The translations under genes and the position numbers were made by a program. DNA of 64,000 nucleotides. It comes from an uncultured Alphaproteobacteria bacterium. GTDB lineage: Bacteria > Pseudomonadota > Alphaproteobacteria > Rs-D84. The notes under the pieces were generated by a model. That model did no database searches. It saw only the letters and a list, made by a program, of their open reading frames with translations, and was not told where the DNA came from. Shown here one piece after another: positions 41,966 through 51,289 of the stretch (position 1 is its first letter; every line of letters begins with the position of its first letter). The stretch lies in NCBI GenBank assembly GCA_944393245.1, contig CALXZM010000002.1:62001-126000 (forward strand), written 5' to 3'.

Positions 41966-44014
41966 ATGTCTGCACCAGAAAACGATAATAAAATTCAGAT
42001 TATTCCGACACTTACAACACGGTTGAATGTTGTTCAAAAGCGTTCTGGGGAATCGGTTCCGTTTGATTCAAAGAAAATTTTTGATGCGATTAAAAAGGCC
42101 GTCGCTGTCACACATGAAATATCAGATGAAAAAATTGTTGAAATAACACAAAATGCCCTGCGCAAACTGGAAGAAAAGTTTACCGACAAAAATCCAACTG
42201 TTGAAGATGTCCAAGAATCGGTTATCGAATCACTGATGGACGCGCGTGCGTACAAAACCGCGGAATCTTATATTATATATCGTCAAAAGCGCACTGAAAT
42301 CCGCGATTCATACGTTGACGCAGTAGAGGTTATAGAAGGATACGTCGGCGGTTCAAATTGGCGAATCAAAGAAAATGCAAATATTGGATATTCCATTGGC
42401 GGATTGATTTTGCGCACATCTGAACGCGTAACGGCGGAATATTGGCTGAATCTGTACCCGCGCGAAGTTGCAGAAGCGCACAAAAACGCATCTATTCATA
42501 TTCACGATTTGGGATGGCTGACCGGGTATTGTGCCGGTTGGTCTTTGCGTGAATTGTTGTACGAAGGATTCAACGGCGTTCCCGGATATCTGCAATGTGA
42601 ACCGGCCAAGCATATGGCGACCGCCATTTCGCATATGGTAAACTTTCTGGGTACGTTGCAAAACGAATTTGCCGGTGCCCAGGCTTTTTCATCGGTTGAT
42701 ACGTATTTGGCCCCATATGTCAGGGTGGATAACATGACATATGCGGATGTTAAAAACGCAATGCAGACATTGGTGTTCAACTGTGCGGTGCCGTGCCGTT
42801 GGGGAACACAAACACCATTCATCAATTTTACATTTGATTGGACATGTCCCGAAGATTTGAAAAAACAACGTCCGTTCGTCGGTAAAAAGCAGGTTGATTT
42901 CACATATGGCGATTTGCAGACCGAAATGGATATGATAAACAAAGCATTTTTGGAAGTTATGACCGAAGGTGACGCCCTGGGTCGTCCGTTCACGTTCCCG
43001 ATTCCGACATATAATATCACCAACGATTTCCCATGGAATCACCCGAACGTTAAACCGCTGTTTGACCTGGCGGCGAAATACGGTATTCCGAATTTTCAGA
43101 ACTTTCTGAATTCTGATTTGAATCCGACCGATGTGCGTTCTATGTGTTGTCGGTTGCGTTTGGACGTGCGTGAATTGTTAAAGCGCGGTGGTGGCCTGTT
43201 CGGTTCCGCGGAAAAGACGGGATCAATCGGGGTTGTCACAATAAACCTGGCACGTTTGGGATATACGCACAAGGGTGACCGCGAAGGTCTGTTCCGTGAA
43301 TTAAAACGCTTGTTGGATTTGGCACGTGATTCGCTGGAAATCAAGCGTCGCATTATTACCAAAAATATGGAACGCGGACTGTATCCGTTCACACGTCGCT
43401 ATCTGGGCAACTGGGATCACCATTTTTCAACAATCGGTGTGAACGGTGCAAACGAAATGGTGCGCAACTTTACCAATGACAAGGAAAACATTGCAACACC
43501 GTTTGGTAAAAAACTGGTATTGGATTTAATGGACTTTATCCGTGAAAACCTGGCCACGTTCCAGGAACAAACTGGCAACCTGTATAATCTGGAAGCCACC
43601 CCAGCCGAGGGTTGTTCATACCGCTTTGCCAAAACGGATGTAAAGAATTTCCCGGATATCATCACCGCCGGTACGCACGATGCGCCGTATTATACCAATT
43701 CGACCCAGTTGCCGGTGAATTATACCGACGACCCGTTTGTCGCCCTGGAACACCAGGAAGAATTACAGCGTAAATATACCGGTGGGACAATGTTGCACCT
43801 GTATATGGGCGAACCGGTTTCCAGTGGGGATGCCGCACAAAAAATCGTACGTACGATTTTTGAAAATTACAAGATTCCGTATATGACACTGACGCCGACA
43901 TTTTCAATCTGTCCGAAACATGGATATCTGCCGGGGCGGTTTGAATTCTGTCCGAAATGCGACGCAGAAATTGCGGCAAATCAAAACGCGGAATCAGAAA
44001 CGGTTTCACAATAA
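41966..44014 (+). CDS. nrdD: Anaerobic ribonucleotide reductase, large part lacking glycyl-radical domain
   Basis: A 682-residue class III ribonucleotide reductase that makes deoxynucleotides without oxygen. An ATP-cone (VPFDSKKIFDAIKKAV) occupies residues ~15-110, then the catalytic ten-strand barrel with conserved Cys (GYCAGWSLRELL, NCAVPCRWG, CCRLRLDVREL). The C-terminus has the zinc site CPKHGYLPGRFEFCPKC and ends 20 residues later. Normal NrdD proteins continue to the RVxGY glycyl-radical loop; that loop is absent here and is found in the next gene. GGAGTG is upstream, two NrdR boxes precede. The gene is otherwise complete, so the split looks stable. Confidence 0.92.
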   Translation: MSAPENDNKIQIIPTLTTRLNVVQKRSGESVPFDSKKIFDAIKKAVAVTHEISDEKIVEITQNALRKLEEKFTDKNPTVEDVQESVIESLMDARAYKTAESYIIYRQKRTEIRDSYVDAVEVIEGYVGGSNWRIKENANIGYSIGGLILRTSERVTAEYWLNLYPREVAEAHKNASIHIHDLGWLTGYCAGWSLRELLYEGFNGVPGYLQCEPAKHMATAISHMVNFLGTLQNEFAGAQAFSSVDTYLAPYVRVDNMTYADVKNAMQTLVFNCAVPCRWGTQTPFINFTFDWTCPEDLKKQRPFVGKKQVDFTYGDLQTEMDMINKAFLEVMTEGDALGRPFTFPIPTYNITNDFPWNHPNVKPLFDLAAKYGIPNFQNFLNSDLNPTDVRSMCCRLRLDVRELLKRGGGLFGSAEKTGSIGVVTINLARLGYTHKGDREGLFRELKRLLDLARDSLEIKRRIITKNMERGLYPFTRRYLGNWDHHFSTIGVNGANEMVRNFTNDKENIATPFGKKLVLDLMDFIRENLATFQEQTGNLYNLEATPAEGCSYRFAKTDVKNFPDIITAGTHDAPYYTNSTQLPVNYTDDPFVALEHQEELQRKYTGGTMLHLYMGEPVSSGDAAQKIVRTIFENYKIPYMTLTPTFSICPKHGYLPGRFEFCPKCDAEIAANQNAESETVSQ

Positions 44015-44050
44015 AAAACAAACCACAAAACAGAAAGGGAGGAAAACATT

Positions 44051-44239
44051 ATGTCAGCAACAGAAAACACGCAAAGAACACCATGCGAAGTATTTTCACG
44101 TTCTATGGGGTTCATCAGACCTGTTTCCAACTTTAATGTTGGTAAATATTCTGAATTTTGCGAAAGAAAAACATTTACTGAGGCGAACAGTTTAACAACT
44201 GGTCAGCGTCACAGTGAACTGATGAAAAAAGCTGCATAA
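44051..44239 (+). CDS. Free-standing NrdD glycyl-radical domain
   Basis: A 62-residue protein: CEVFSRSMGFIRPVSNFNVG matches the C-terminal radical loop of class III reductases (usual form SRVxGYxRPVxxWNxGK), followed by EFCERKTF, where canonical proteins have EFxDRxxY. Gly20 is the predicted radical site. It has its own GGGAGG ribosome-binding site and starts 36 bases after the stop of nrdD, in a different frame context, so this is a true separate gene and not a simple frameshift. The activase gene nrdG begins 3 bases after its stop. It should complement the large part in trans, comparable to the way the spare domain GrcA (YfiD) serves pyruvate formate-lyase. Confidence 0.82.
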   Translation: MSATENTQRTPCEVFSRSMGFIRPVSNFNVGKYSEFCERKTFTEANSLTTGQRHSELMKKAA

Positions 44240-44242
44240 GTT

Positions 44243-44944
44243 ATGAGAGAGATTCAGATTGGCGGATTGGTGTCGTTCACGACAATTGATTACCCCGGAA
44301 AATTGGCCGCGGTGCTGTTTCTGGTGGGATGTCCGTTGCGTTGTGCGTATTGTTCCAATCCGCATCTGATGTCCGTGCACGATGGCGAATACGACCCGGA
44401 CAAGGTTTTTGATTGGCTGCGTAGTCGTGTCGGCAAGTTAGAAGCCGTCGTTTTTTCCGGGGGCGAAGCATTGATGCAGGGCGACGCACTGATTGAATAT
44501 ATGCGGCGCGTACGTGAATTGGGGTTCGCAATCGGATTACACACAAACGGATTTTATCCAGAAACATTGGCGCGTGCCGCTGATGTGGTTGACTGGATTG
44601 GTCTGGATTACAAGGCACGACGTGATAAATATGGTGAATTGGTCGGCCAGAATATTGCCCACGACCATATGATTCGCAGCTTGGATACGTGGATGGCCAT
44701 CGGCAAGGATTTCGAAGTTCGTATCACCTGTGACCCGCGATTTGTCACAAAAATGGATTTAATGGAAATAGCAAACGATTTACATAATCGTGGCGTAAAA
44801 AAGTTTGCAGTACAAAAATATATTCCGCATTTCGAAGACGCAACACATAACACAACATCCGCACAACGCGAACAATTTTTTAACGATGAAAACCTGCGTA
44901 ATGCAATAAACGCATTGTTCGATTCCGTCACCTGGCGGGAATAG
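44243..44944 (+). CDS. nrdG: Anaerobic ribonucleotide reductase activase
   Basis: A 233-residue radical-SAM enzyme that installs the glycyl radical. The cluster motif CPLRCAYC (CxxxCxxC) is at residues ~30-37, with a GGEAL SAM-binding motif near 72. It is of the longer NrdG-like form, also used by organisms with NrdD-type reductases. Start lies 3 bases after the glycyl-radical gene. The operon nrdD - radical domain - nrdG is regulated by NrdR boxes. Confidence 0.92.
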   Translation: MREIQIGGLVSFTTIDYPGKLAAVLFLVGCPLRCAYCSNPHLMSVHDGEYDPDKVFDWLRSRVGKLEAVVFSGGEALMQGDALIEYMRRVRELGFAIGLHTNGFYPETLARAADVVDWIGLDYKARRDKYGELVGQNIAHDHMIRSLDTWMAIGKDFEVRITCDPRFVTKMDLMEIANDLHNRGVKKFAVQKYIPHFEDATHNTTSAQREQFFNDENLRNAINALFDSVTWRE

Positions 44945-44968
44945 TTTTTACAAGTTACCGATAACAAA

Positions 44969-45523
44969 TTATATATTACAGCAAAAACAATCCGCATCGT
45001 GGGAATTGATTATGCCAACCGCCTGCAGATATGCATATATTGTCGTACTGCCCACGAATTTCATACCGCGCCGGCGCAAATCCGCCGATATTTTATCCGA
45101 TAATTCTGATTTTGGAATTCCTGTTTCACGAATAGTTTTGTTATCTGTCCACGACCAAATATATTTTGCAAATGTTCCATATTCCGCCGCAATACGGATA
45201 AACACACGCGCATTTGTGACGGCAGATACAATTTTTTGACGATTACGAATTATAGCCGGATTATTGCATAATTCTGATATTTTATTGTCATCATAATTTG
45301 CAATTTTGGACACATTAAAATCATCAAATGCGACACGAAACGCATCACGCTTGTTTAATACGCATTCCCACGACAGTCCCGCCTGGAACGTTTCCAACAA
45401 TAACATTTCAAATAACCTGTTATCGTCACGTGATGGAACGCCCCATTCAGTATCGTGATATTTAACATATCTGGGATTTTTCATATTTACCCAAAAGCAA
45501 CGTTTTTTATTTTCCATACGCAT
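44969..45523 (-). CDS. tag: DNA-3-methyladenine glycosylase I
   Basis: A 184-residue base-excision enzyme that removes 3-methyladenine from alkylated DNA. It has the KRCFWVN start, YHDTEWGVPSRDD, ETFQAGLSWECVL and a C-terminal zinc region with HDADCFCCNI. The length is normal. The ATG at 45523 is followed two codons later by another; there is no clear ribosome-binding site for either. Confidence 0.94.
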   Translation of the reverse strand: MRMENKKRCFWVNMKNPRYVKYHDTEWGVPSRDDNRLFEMLLLETFQAGLSWECVLNKRDAFRVAFDDFNVSKIANYDDNKISELCNNPAIIRNRQKIVSAVTNARVFIRIAAEYGTFAKYIWSWTDNKTIRETGIPKSELSDKISADLRRRGMKFVGSTTIYAYLQAVGIINSHDADCFCCNI

Positions 45524-45558
45524 ATATTACAATTAAATAATATCTTTTCCAAAATAAA

Positions 45559-45589
45559 ACTGGATTGCCGCGCTACGCTCGCAATGACA
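45559..45589. repeat. Single arm of the dispersed palindromic repeat
   Basis: ACTGGATTGCCGCGCTACGC... through CTCGCAATGACA, nearly the same as 20669-20706. The following 70 bases carry several near-repeats of ACGAGTATCGAGT-type sequence, related in inverted form to 20570-20610. Confidence 0.7.
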
Positions 45590-45671
45590 AAGGGGATACG
45601 AATAACAAGTATCGAGTCACGGGTAACAAATAACGAGTATCGAGTTATGAGTAACTAACCAACGAGCAATT

Positions 45672-45702
45672 AAAAAATCCCGCCAATTGCGGGATTTTTT
45701 AT
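45672..45702. terminator. Terminator
   Basis: AAAAAATCCCGC / GCGGGATTTTTT hairpin downstream of the leftward outer-membrane protein gene. Confidence 0.8.
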
Positions 45703-45716
45703 CTGGTCGATTATAC

Positions 45717-46505
45717 TTAAAAAGTATAGCGGGCACCAACCTTGATTTCGTGTGCGTATACAAATTCATCGGCAACGTTGGACGAATTGAAACGATATCC
45801 AATGTCCATCGCCCAATTTTCGGTGAAATTGTATGCGGTACCAATACCAACCTGCCATTCAAATTCGTACAGGGTATCGTTGGCAACCTCCATTTCGCCG
45901 AATGGAATTTGCGATATGATACCTGATACGCCTGGAATCTGGCTGATTGCTGCCAATGCGGCATCATCCACATCGATTTCAACAGACGCCTTTTGTCTGT
46001 ATACGCCAAAACCAACGCCGGCACCGATATATGGTGTCCAATTGGAATCGCCCAAATCGAAATCATAATACATATTAAATAAATATGAATTGTGGCGAAC
46101 AGATGTTGATGTTTCGATTTCAGTTGGTAATGTTATCCCAGGAAGAGATGTCCCCATTATTGTGGAAACAATGTCACCATTGTATATTTCATAATCATCT
46201 TCGGATGCGCTGCGGATTGCGGCCTCCAATTCAGCGCGAACATTACCGATTTTTACACCCGCTGTGATTTCACCAGCAAACGCCATGTCAAAATCCATGT
46301 CACTGCCGGCATTCGGAATAAACGCATTGCCGATGGTTGACATGTCTGGTCCCTGTATTTGACTGGGGTCAAACCGTACACGTTTGGCTGATGTTCCGGC
46401 CTTGTCAATAACCAGACCGACACCAACATACGGTGTGATTTCCGCCGCAAACGCGGACGGCGCAAACATTGCTGTGGCCATAAATAATGCCAATGTTTTT
46501 TTCAT
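45717..46505 (-). CDS. Outer-membrane beta-barrel protein (OmpA/Omp25-like)
   Basis: A 262-residue protein with a signal peptide cleaved after AFAA, then eight-stranded-barrel patterns (EITPYVGVGLVI, WTPYIGAGVGFGVY, FEWQVGIGTAYNF, WAMDIGYRF) and a terminal aromatic ...GARYTF, the usual outer-membrane assembly signal. CAAGGAGA-type ribosome-binding site. Such small barrels occur abundantly on alphaproteobacterial symbionts and pathogens. A palindromic site lies 26 bases upstream of the start. Confidence 0.85.
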   Translation of the reverse strand: MKKTLALFMATAMFAPSAFAAEITPYVGVGLVIDKAGTSAKRVRFDPSQIQGPDMSTIGNAFIPNAGSDMDFDMAFAGEITAGVKIGNVRAELEAAIRSASEDDYEIYNGDIVSTIMGTSLPGITLPTEIETSTSVRHNSYLFNMYYDFDLGDSNWTPYIGAGVGFGVYRQKASVEIDVDDAALAAISQIPGVSGIISQIPFGEMEVANDTLYEFEWQVGIGTAYNFTENWAMDIGYRFNSSNVADEFVYAHEIKVGARYTF

Positions 46506-46530
46506 TGTTTCTCCTTATCATAATATTTTG

Positions 46531-46548
46531 TTAGGTATAGATACCTAA
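46531..46548. promoter_or_regulatory. Perfect 18-bp palindrome in divergent promoter region
   Basis: TTAGGTAT AG ATACCTAA in the 169-bp gap between the outer-membrane gene and the hydrolase gene. Symmetry and size fit a dimeric repressor site; the regulator is unknown. Confidence 0.5.
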
Positions 46549-46611
46549 TAAAAGCTATCCGATATTATTTATTATGTCAAATAAAAACGTAAATTATCAA
46601 AAAAAACATCC

Positions 46612-46642
46612 TTGACCTGGAGTTGACTTTAAGTTGTATAAT
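46612..46642 (+). promoter_or_regulatory. MerR-type promoter of the hydrolase
   Basis: TTGACC and TATAAT are separated by 19 bases, longer than optimal. The spacer includes CCTGGAGTTGACTTTAAG, an imperfect dyad like the sites of NmlR/AdhR and other MerR-family regulators, which activate such stretched promoters by twisting the DNA. No MerR gene lies in the window. Confidence 0.6.
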
Positions 46643-46674
46643 ATGCACATACAATAATAAAAAGGGGGGACACA

Positions 46675-47706
46675 ATGAATAAAATCACCATCGCGGTAAT
46701 CGTTTTATGTATCGTGGCGATTGCGGCGGGACTGGTTGCGTGGTCTGTGACGCGCCAATCACCCGCGCGCGGATGTATCGCACCAATCAGTGAAAATGTC
46801 ACTGTACAGCGTGTGCATTATAAAAACAGATATGGGATGAAAATTGCCGGCAATCTGTACACTGCGCGCGATATAGACAAAACAAAAACATATCCAGCGT
46901 TGATTGTTGGCGCACCATATGGCGGTGTCAAAGAACAGGCACCCTGTGTATATGCCAATGAACTGGCGGGGCGCGGATTTGTCGTTTTGACATTTGACCA
47001 ATCGTTTATGGGCGATTCAGGTGGTACGCCACGCAATGTTTCATCACCTGATATATTTGTTGAAAATTTTAGTGCGGCGGTGGACTATCTGGGGATGTTG
47101 CCATATGTGAACCGTGAAAAAATCGGCGTGATTGGTGTTTGCGGTTCCGGCGGGTTTGCCCTGTCCGCAGCCCAGGTTGATACGCGTATTCGTGCGGTCG
47201 CCACAGCCAGTATGTATGATATGAGTGTCGCAGCGCGACTGGGGATGGATGCTGCGCAAATTCAGGCCGCAAAAGAAAAATATTCCGCACAACGCTGGGT
47301 TGATGCAGAAAATGGCTATCCAGAATATATTCCAACGTTCCCAGAAAAGCCAATCAGCATTGATGAAATTCCAGAAATGGACGAAACATCGCGCGAATGG
47401 TTCCGATTCTATGCCGTGCCGCGCGGATTTCATCCAAACGCACGTGGCGGATTTACCACAACCAGTAATTTGGCAATGATGAATTTTGACCTGTTGGCGC
47501 ATATTGATGAAATTTCACCACGTCCAATATTGTTTATCGTTGGCGACCGTGCTCATTCGCGCTTTTTCAGCGAAGACGCGTATTCTGCCGCCAATCAGCC
47601 AAAGGAACTGTATGTTGTCCCAGATGCAGAACACATAGATTTATATGACCGCACTGATAAAATACCGTTCGATAAACTGGAATCATTCTTTAAGACCAAT
47701 ATGTAA
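46675..47706 (+). CDS. Alpha/beta hydrolase (YcjY/dienelactone-hydrolase-like)
   Basis: A 343-residue hydrolase with an N-terminal membrane anchor (ITIAVIVLCIVAIAAGLVAW), facing the periplasm. The nucleophile elbow reads IGVCGSGGFALS, with Cys in the nucleophile position as in dienelactone hydrolases; an Asp (FIVGDRAHS) and His (PDAEHIDLY) follow. AGGGGGG precedes the ATG. The family handles small esters or detoxifies reactive compounds, but substrates here are unknown. A MerR-type promoter suggests induction by electrophiles or metals. Confidence 0.8.
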   Translation: MNKITIAVIVLCIVAIAAGLVAWSVTRQSPARGCIAPISENVTVQRVHYKNRYGMKIAGNLYTARDIDKTKTYPALIVGAPYGGVKEQAPCVYANELAGRGFVVLTFDQSFMGDSGGTPRNVSSPDIFVENFSAAVDYLGMLPYVNREKIGVIGVCGSGGFALSAAQVDTRIRAVATASMYDMSVAARLGMDAAQIQAAKEKYSAQRWVDAENGYPEYIPTFPEKPISIDEIPEMDETSREWFRFYAVPRGFHPNARGGFTTTSNLAMMNFDLLAHIDEISPRPILFIVGDRAHSRFFSEDAYSAANQPKELYVVPDAEHIDLYDRTDKIPFDKLESFFKTNM

Positions 47707-47707
47707 T

Positions 47708-47738
47708 AAAAAATCGCCCAATCGGGCGATTTTTTTTG
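47708..47738. terminator. Bidirectional terminator
   Basis: AAAAAATCGCCC / GGGCGATTTTTT hairpin between hydrolase and convergent ABC exporter genes. Confidence 0.85.
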
Positions 47739-49535
47739 TTATGATATTTTATCAAACTGGCTGTTATACAATTCTGTATAAAAACCGCCACGCGCCATTA
47801 ATTCATCATGCGTACCTGTTTCAATAATATTGCCGTCGCGCATAACCAGAATTAAATCTGCATCACGAATAGTCGACAAACGATGCGCAATTATAAAACT
47901 GGTACGGCCATGCATTAATTTGTCCATTGCACGCTGAATTTGTATTTCTGTGCGTGTGTCAACGGAACTGGTGGCTTCGTCCAAAATCAGCATTGGTGCA
48001 TTTTTTACCATCGCACGTGCAATTGTTAATAACTGACGCTGGCCGGCTGATAGTGTTGTGGCATCATCCAGCACAGTATTATACCCAGATGGCAATGTTT
48101 GTATAAATTTATCCAATCCAACCGCACGCGCCGCCGCAATAACAACATCATCAGTAACACCGCGTTTATCGTAAACAATGTTTTCACGAATTGTACCATG
48201 AAATAACCATGTGTCCTGTAACACCATGCAAAACATAGAACGAACATTGGAACGCCGTAACGTGGTTGTTGGAACGCCGTCTATTAAAATTTCACCACCA
48301 TTTAAATCATAAAATCGCATCAACAAATTTACCAGTGTCGTTTTGCCCGCACCAGTGGGACCAACAATCGCAACCTTTTGCCCGGCATGAACAGTCGCAG
48401 AAAAATCCTTTATAACAATCTGGTCTGGTTCATAGCCAAAGCGTACATGACGAAATTCCACATCACCGTGAACCTGGTCCAATGGAATTACTTTGCCAGT
48501 ATCGTTTGGCACAGATGGCAGTGCCAAAAATTCAAACACACGTTCACTGGCCGCAGCAGCAGACTGCAAATTCGACAGCATTGATGAAAACTGTGATGCG
48601 GCATCACCAAATAAATCAACATATAAAATAAACGCAACAATTACGCCAAATGATATTATGCCATTCCATGCCAATACAGCCCCAACCACACATACCGTAA
48701 CATATCCCAAATTACCAACAAAATTCATCAACGGATGCGTCAGGCCGGATATAAATTGACTTTTCCATGCACTGGCATATAAATCATGATTCATTTTGTC
48801 AAATTCACGGCGGGTGTCCGTTTCTGCATTATATGCCTTTACAACGTTCAGGCCGGTATAGCGTTCTTCTATATATCCATTCAAATTCCCCAATTCGCGT
48901 TGTTGGCGAATAAAATATTTCTGGGAATGCGATAATATCACTGTCATTAACACCAACCCCAATGCGGTCGATCCAATCGCCGCCAGTGCCATTATCCAAT
49001 TCGTGTAAAACATCATTATCATTGAACCGAAAAACATTACAACCTGGGCGACAAATGAACCAAAACTTTGCCCCAAAACCTGGGATACTATATCAACATC
49101 GTTTGTTACGCGTGACATAGTGTCACCAATTGTACTGGAATTAAAATACCCCAATGGCAGATGATTTATTTTTCGTGCAATGTCACCACGCAACGAACGC
49201 GAAACACGCGCTGCAACACCCGCCAACATTAATCCCTTTATCAAATTAAAAACAAAACTGCCACCGTACAGCAATGCGACAATAACCGATAACCATATAA
49301 CAGCCCCCATATCTATGCCGGTATGCAGACCATCTGCAATCAGGTTTGTTATATCCTTTAACTTTTCGGGTGCAATAACAGTTAATACCGTACCCGCAAT
49401 GGAAAACAATATTGCAACCGTAATCGCCACCCAGTGCCGCCGACAATATACAACCAACTGACCCAACGTTTTCCAAAAATGCGTCGGTTTGTCCGTGGAT
49501 GTATTACTTTTCACCCGTACCATATTATCTGGCAT
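47739..49535 (-). CDS. ABC exporter half-transporter with intact ATPase site
   Basis: A 598-residue fusion of a six-helix membrane domain and an ATPase domain, as in multidrug exporters. Walker A is VGPTGAGKTTL (~residue 390), the signature TLSAGQRQLL, Walker B MLILDEATSSVD with catalytic Glu, and the switch His in IIAHRLST. Together with the upstream gene it makes a heterodimer in which only this subunit carries full catalytic residues. It starts 2 bases after the stop of its partner. Confidence 0.9.
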   Translation of the reverse strand: MPDNMVRVKSNTSTDKPTHFWKTLGQLVVYCRRHWVAITVAILFSIAGTVLTVIAPEKLKDITNLIADGLHTGIDMGAVIWLSVIVALLYGGSFVFNLIKGLMLAGVAARVSRSLRGDIARKINHLPLGYFNSSTIGDTMSRVTNDVDIVSQVLGQSFGSFVAQVVMFFGSMIMMFYTNWIMALAAIGSTALGLVLMTVILSHSQKYFIRQQRELGNLNGYIEERYTGLNVVKAYNAETDTRREFDKMNHDLYASAWKSQFISGLTHPLMNFVGNLGYVTVCVVGAVLAWNGIISFGVIVAFILYVDLFGDAASQFSSMLSNLQSAAAASERVFEFLALPSVPNDTGKVIPLDQVHGDVEFRHVRFGYEPDQIVIKDFSATVHAGQKVAIVGPTGAGKTTLVNLLMRFYDLNGGEILIDGVPTTTLRRSNVRSMFCMVLQDTWLFHGTIRENIVYDKRGVTDDVVIAAARAVGLDKFIQTLPSGYNTVLDDATTLSAGQRQLLTIARAMVKNAPMLILDEATSSVDTRTEIQIQRAMDKLMHGRTSFIIAHRLSTIRDADLILVMRDGNIIETGTHDELMARGGFYTELYNSQFDKIS

Positions 49536-49537
49536 TG

Positions 49538-51289
49538 TTATTCACCCCCATTTCCCAATTGCGATTTTGCTATTTCTATATAAATAGGACACGATTTCAT
49601 TAATTCATCATGCGTTCCACGGCCAACTATGCGTCCATTTTCCAGAACCAGGATTTGATCAGCGTTCATAATTGTGCCAACACGCTGGGCCACCAACAAT
49701 GTTGTTGCACCACCAGTATTACGGCGCAATTCAGCCCGCAGTGCACGATCTGTTTTGTAATCCAATGCAGAAAAAGTATCATCAAAAATGTATATTTCCG
49801 GCGCACGACATACGGCACGCGCAATGGATAAACGTTGCCTTTGCCCACCCGACAGGTTTGTTCCACCCTGGGCTATCTTTGCATTATATTTACCATCCAT
49901 CTTTTCAACAAAATTTTTAGCCTGGGCTATTTTTACAGCACGACGTACCATTTCGCGCGTTGCCCGACGACGGCCATTATCACCATACGCAACGTTCGAT
50001 GTCACTGTGCCACGGAACATAACCGCACGCTGGGATGCATATCCCAACCGATTCCGCAACGCACGTTGCGTATAATTACGAACGTCAACACCATCAACCA
50101 AAATTGCCCCAGATGTCACATCATAAAAGCGCGGAACCAAATTTACCAATGTGCTTTTGCCACTGCCCGTGGCACCAATAATGGCAACCGTTTCACCAGG
50201 GCGCGCAATAAAACTGATATTATGCAATGTGTCGGCCGACGCATCGGGATAACGAAAACATACATCGCGAAATTCTATTGTGCCACTGGGCGCATTACCA
50301 TGGCGTACAGTACCGTCAATGATGTTAATTGGCGCGTCTAAAACCTGGTTTATGCGGCGGGCAGATACCGTCGCACGTGATAAAAACAGCAGAATAAACG
50401 TCAATATCATAAATGATGCGATAACCTGGGTCGCGTATGATGAAAATACAATCATATCAGAAAATAATCCCAATCGTGCCGCATCGGGCGCACCATTTAT
50501 AATGTATGCGCCAACCAAATAAATTGCTAGTATCAATCCAGTTAATAAAAACTGTGTTCCAGGTTCTGCAACAGACATTAAACGATGGGTAAATAAACTG
50601 GTTTTAGTCAATTTGTCATTCGCACGCCCGAATTTGCGTTCCTGATACGCTTCTGCATTATATGCGTGCACAACGCGTATCCCAGCCAGATTTTCACGCG
50701 TGACGCGGTTTAAATTATCTGTCTGTTTCTGAACGATTGTAAATTTTGGTATTGCCAATGCGTAAATTGTGCCAATCATCATCAATAATACAACCACAAA
50801 AATCCCTGTGACCGCCGTCCATTCCCAGCCCTTGTCATACATTTTTAATGCCGCCCAAACAGCCATGATGGGCGCACGAATCCCTATCTTTAACGCCATC
50901 ATAAAAAACATTTGTATTTGGGTTATGTCATTGGTGGTGCGGGTTATCAAACTGGCGGTGGAAAATTTATTCATTTCGCCAATTGAAAACGACATTGTTT
51001 TATCAAACACGCGTCGGCGCAGGCGCATCGCCAACCCAGATGAAGTTTTTGCCACAAAAAAACCAGTAATAAACGTTATAACGAATATCCCCAGTGTGCA
51101 CAACATCATCATGCCACCCGCATATAATATATCACGCATGGCACTGTGTGGCGTTTGAACCAGGCGGGTTATCGTCGCCATATAATCAGGTAACTTTAAA
51201 CTTAACCACACCTGGGCAACAATTAAACACAGACACATAAAAATCAGTATTAAATCCCGCCATGTTAAAAGTCGCAAAAGCCTTAACAT
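49538..51289 (-). CDS. ABC exporter half-transporter with degenerate ATPase site
   Basis: A 583-residue partner with the same architecture. Walker A is IGATGSGKSTL, but Walker B reads YIFDDTFSALD, with Asp in place of the catalytic Glu, and the switch His is Gln (LLVAQRVGT). This is the degenerate-site pattern of heterodimeric exporters such as TM287/288 and BmrCD. I place the start at 51289 because GGGGGA lies just before that ATG; the frame opens at 51304. Exported substrate unknown: drugs, lipids or peptides. Confidence 0.9.
   Translation of the reverse strand: MLRLLRLLTWRDLILIFMCLCLIVAQVWLSLKLPDYMATITRLVQTPHSAMRDILYAGGMMMLCTLGIFVITFITGFFVAKTSSGLAMRLRRRVFDKTMSFSIGEMNKFSTASLITRTTNDITQIQMFFMMALKIGIRAPIMAVWAALKMYDKGWEWTAVTGIFVVVLLMMIGTIYALAIPKFTIVQKQTDNLNRVTRENLAGIRVVHAYNAEAYQERKFGRANDKLTKTSLFTHRLMSVAEPGTQFLLTGLILAIYLVGAYIINGAPDAARLGLFSDMIVFSSYATQVIASFMILTFILLFLSRATVSARRINQVLDAPINIIDGTVRHGNAPSGTIEFRDVCFRYPDASADTLHNISFIARPGETVAIIGATGSGKSTLVNLVPRFYDVTSGAILVDGVDVRNYTQRALRNRLGYASQRAVMFRGTVTSNVAYGDNGRRRATREMVRRAVKIAQAKNFVEKMDGKYNAKIAQGGTNLSGGQRQRLSIARAVCRAPEIYIFDDTFSALDYKTDRALRAELRRNTGGATTLLVAQRVGTIMNADQILVLENGRIVGRGTHDELMKSCPIYIEIAKSQLGNGGE

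Noticed and set aside
44015-44050. nrdD split as a sequencing frameshift
   Set aside because: The parts are separated by 36 bases containing a stop, non-coding sequence and a good ribosome-binding site, so a simple indel cannot join them.
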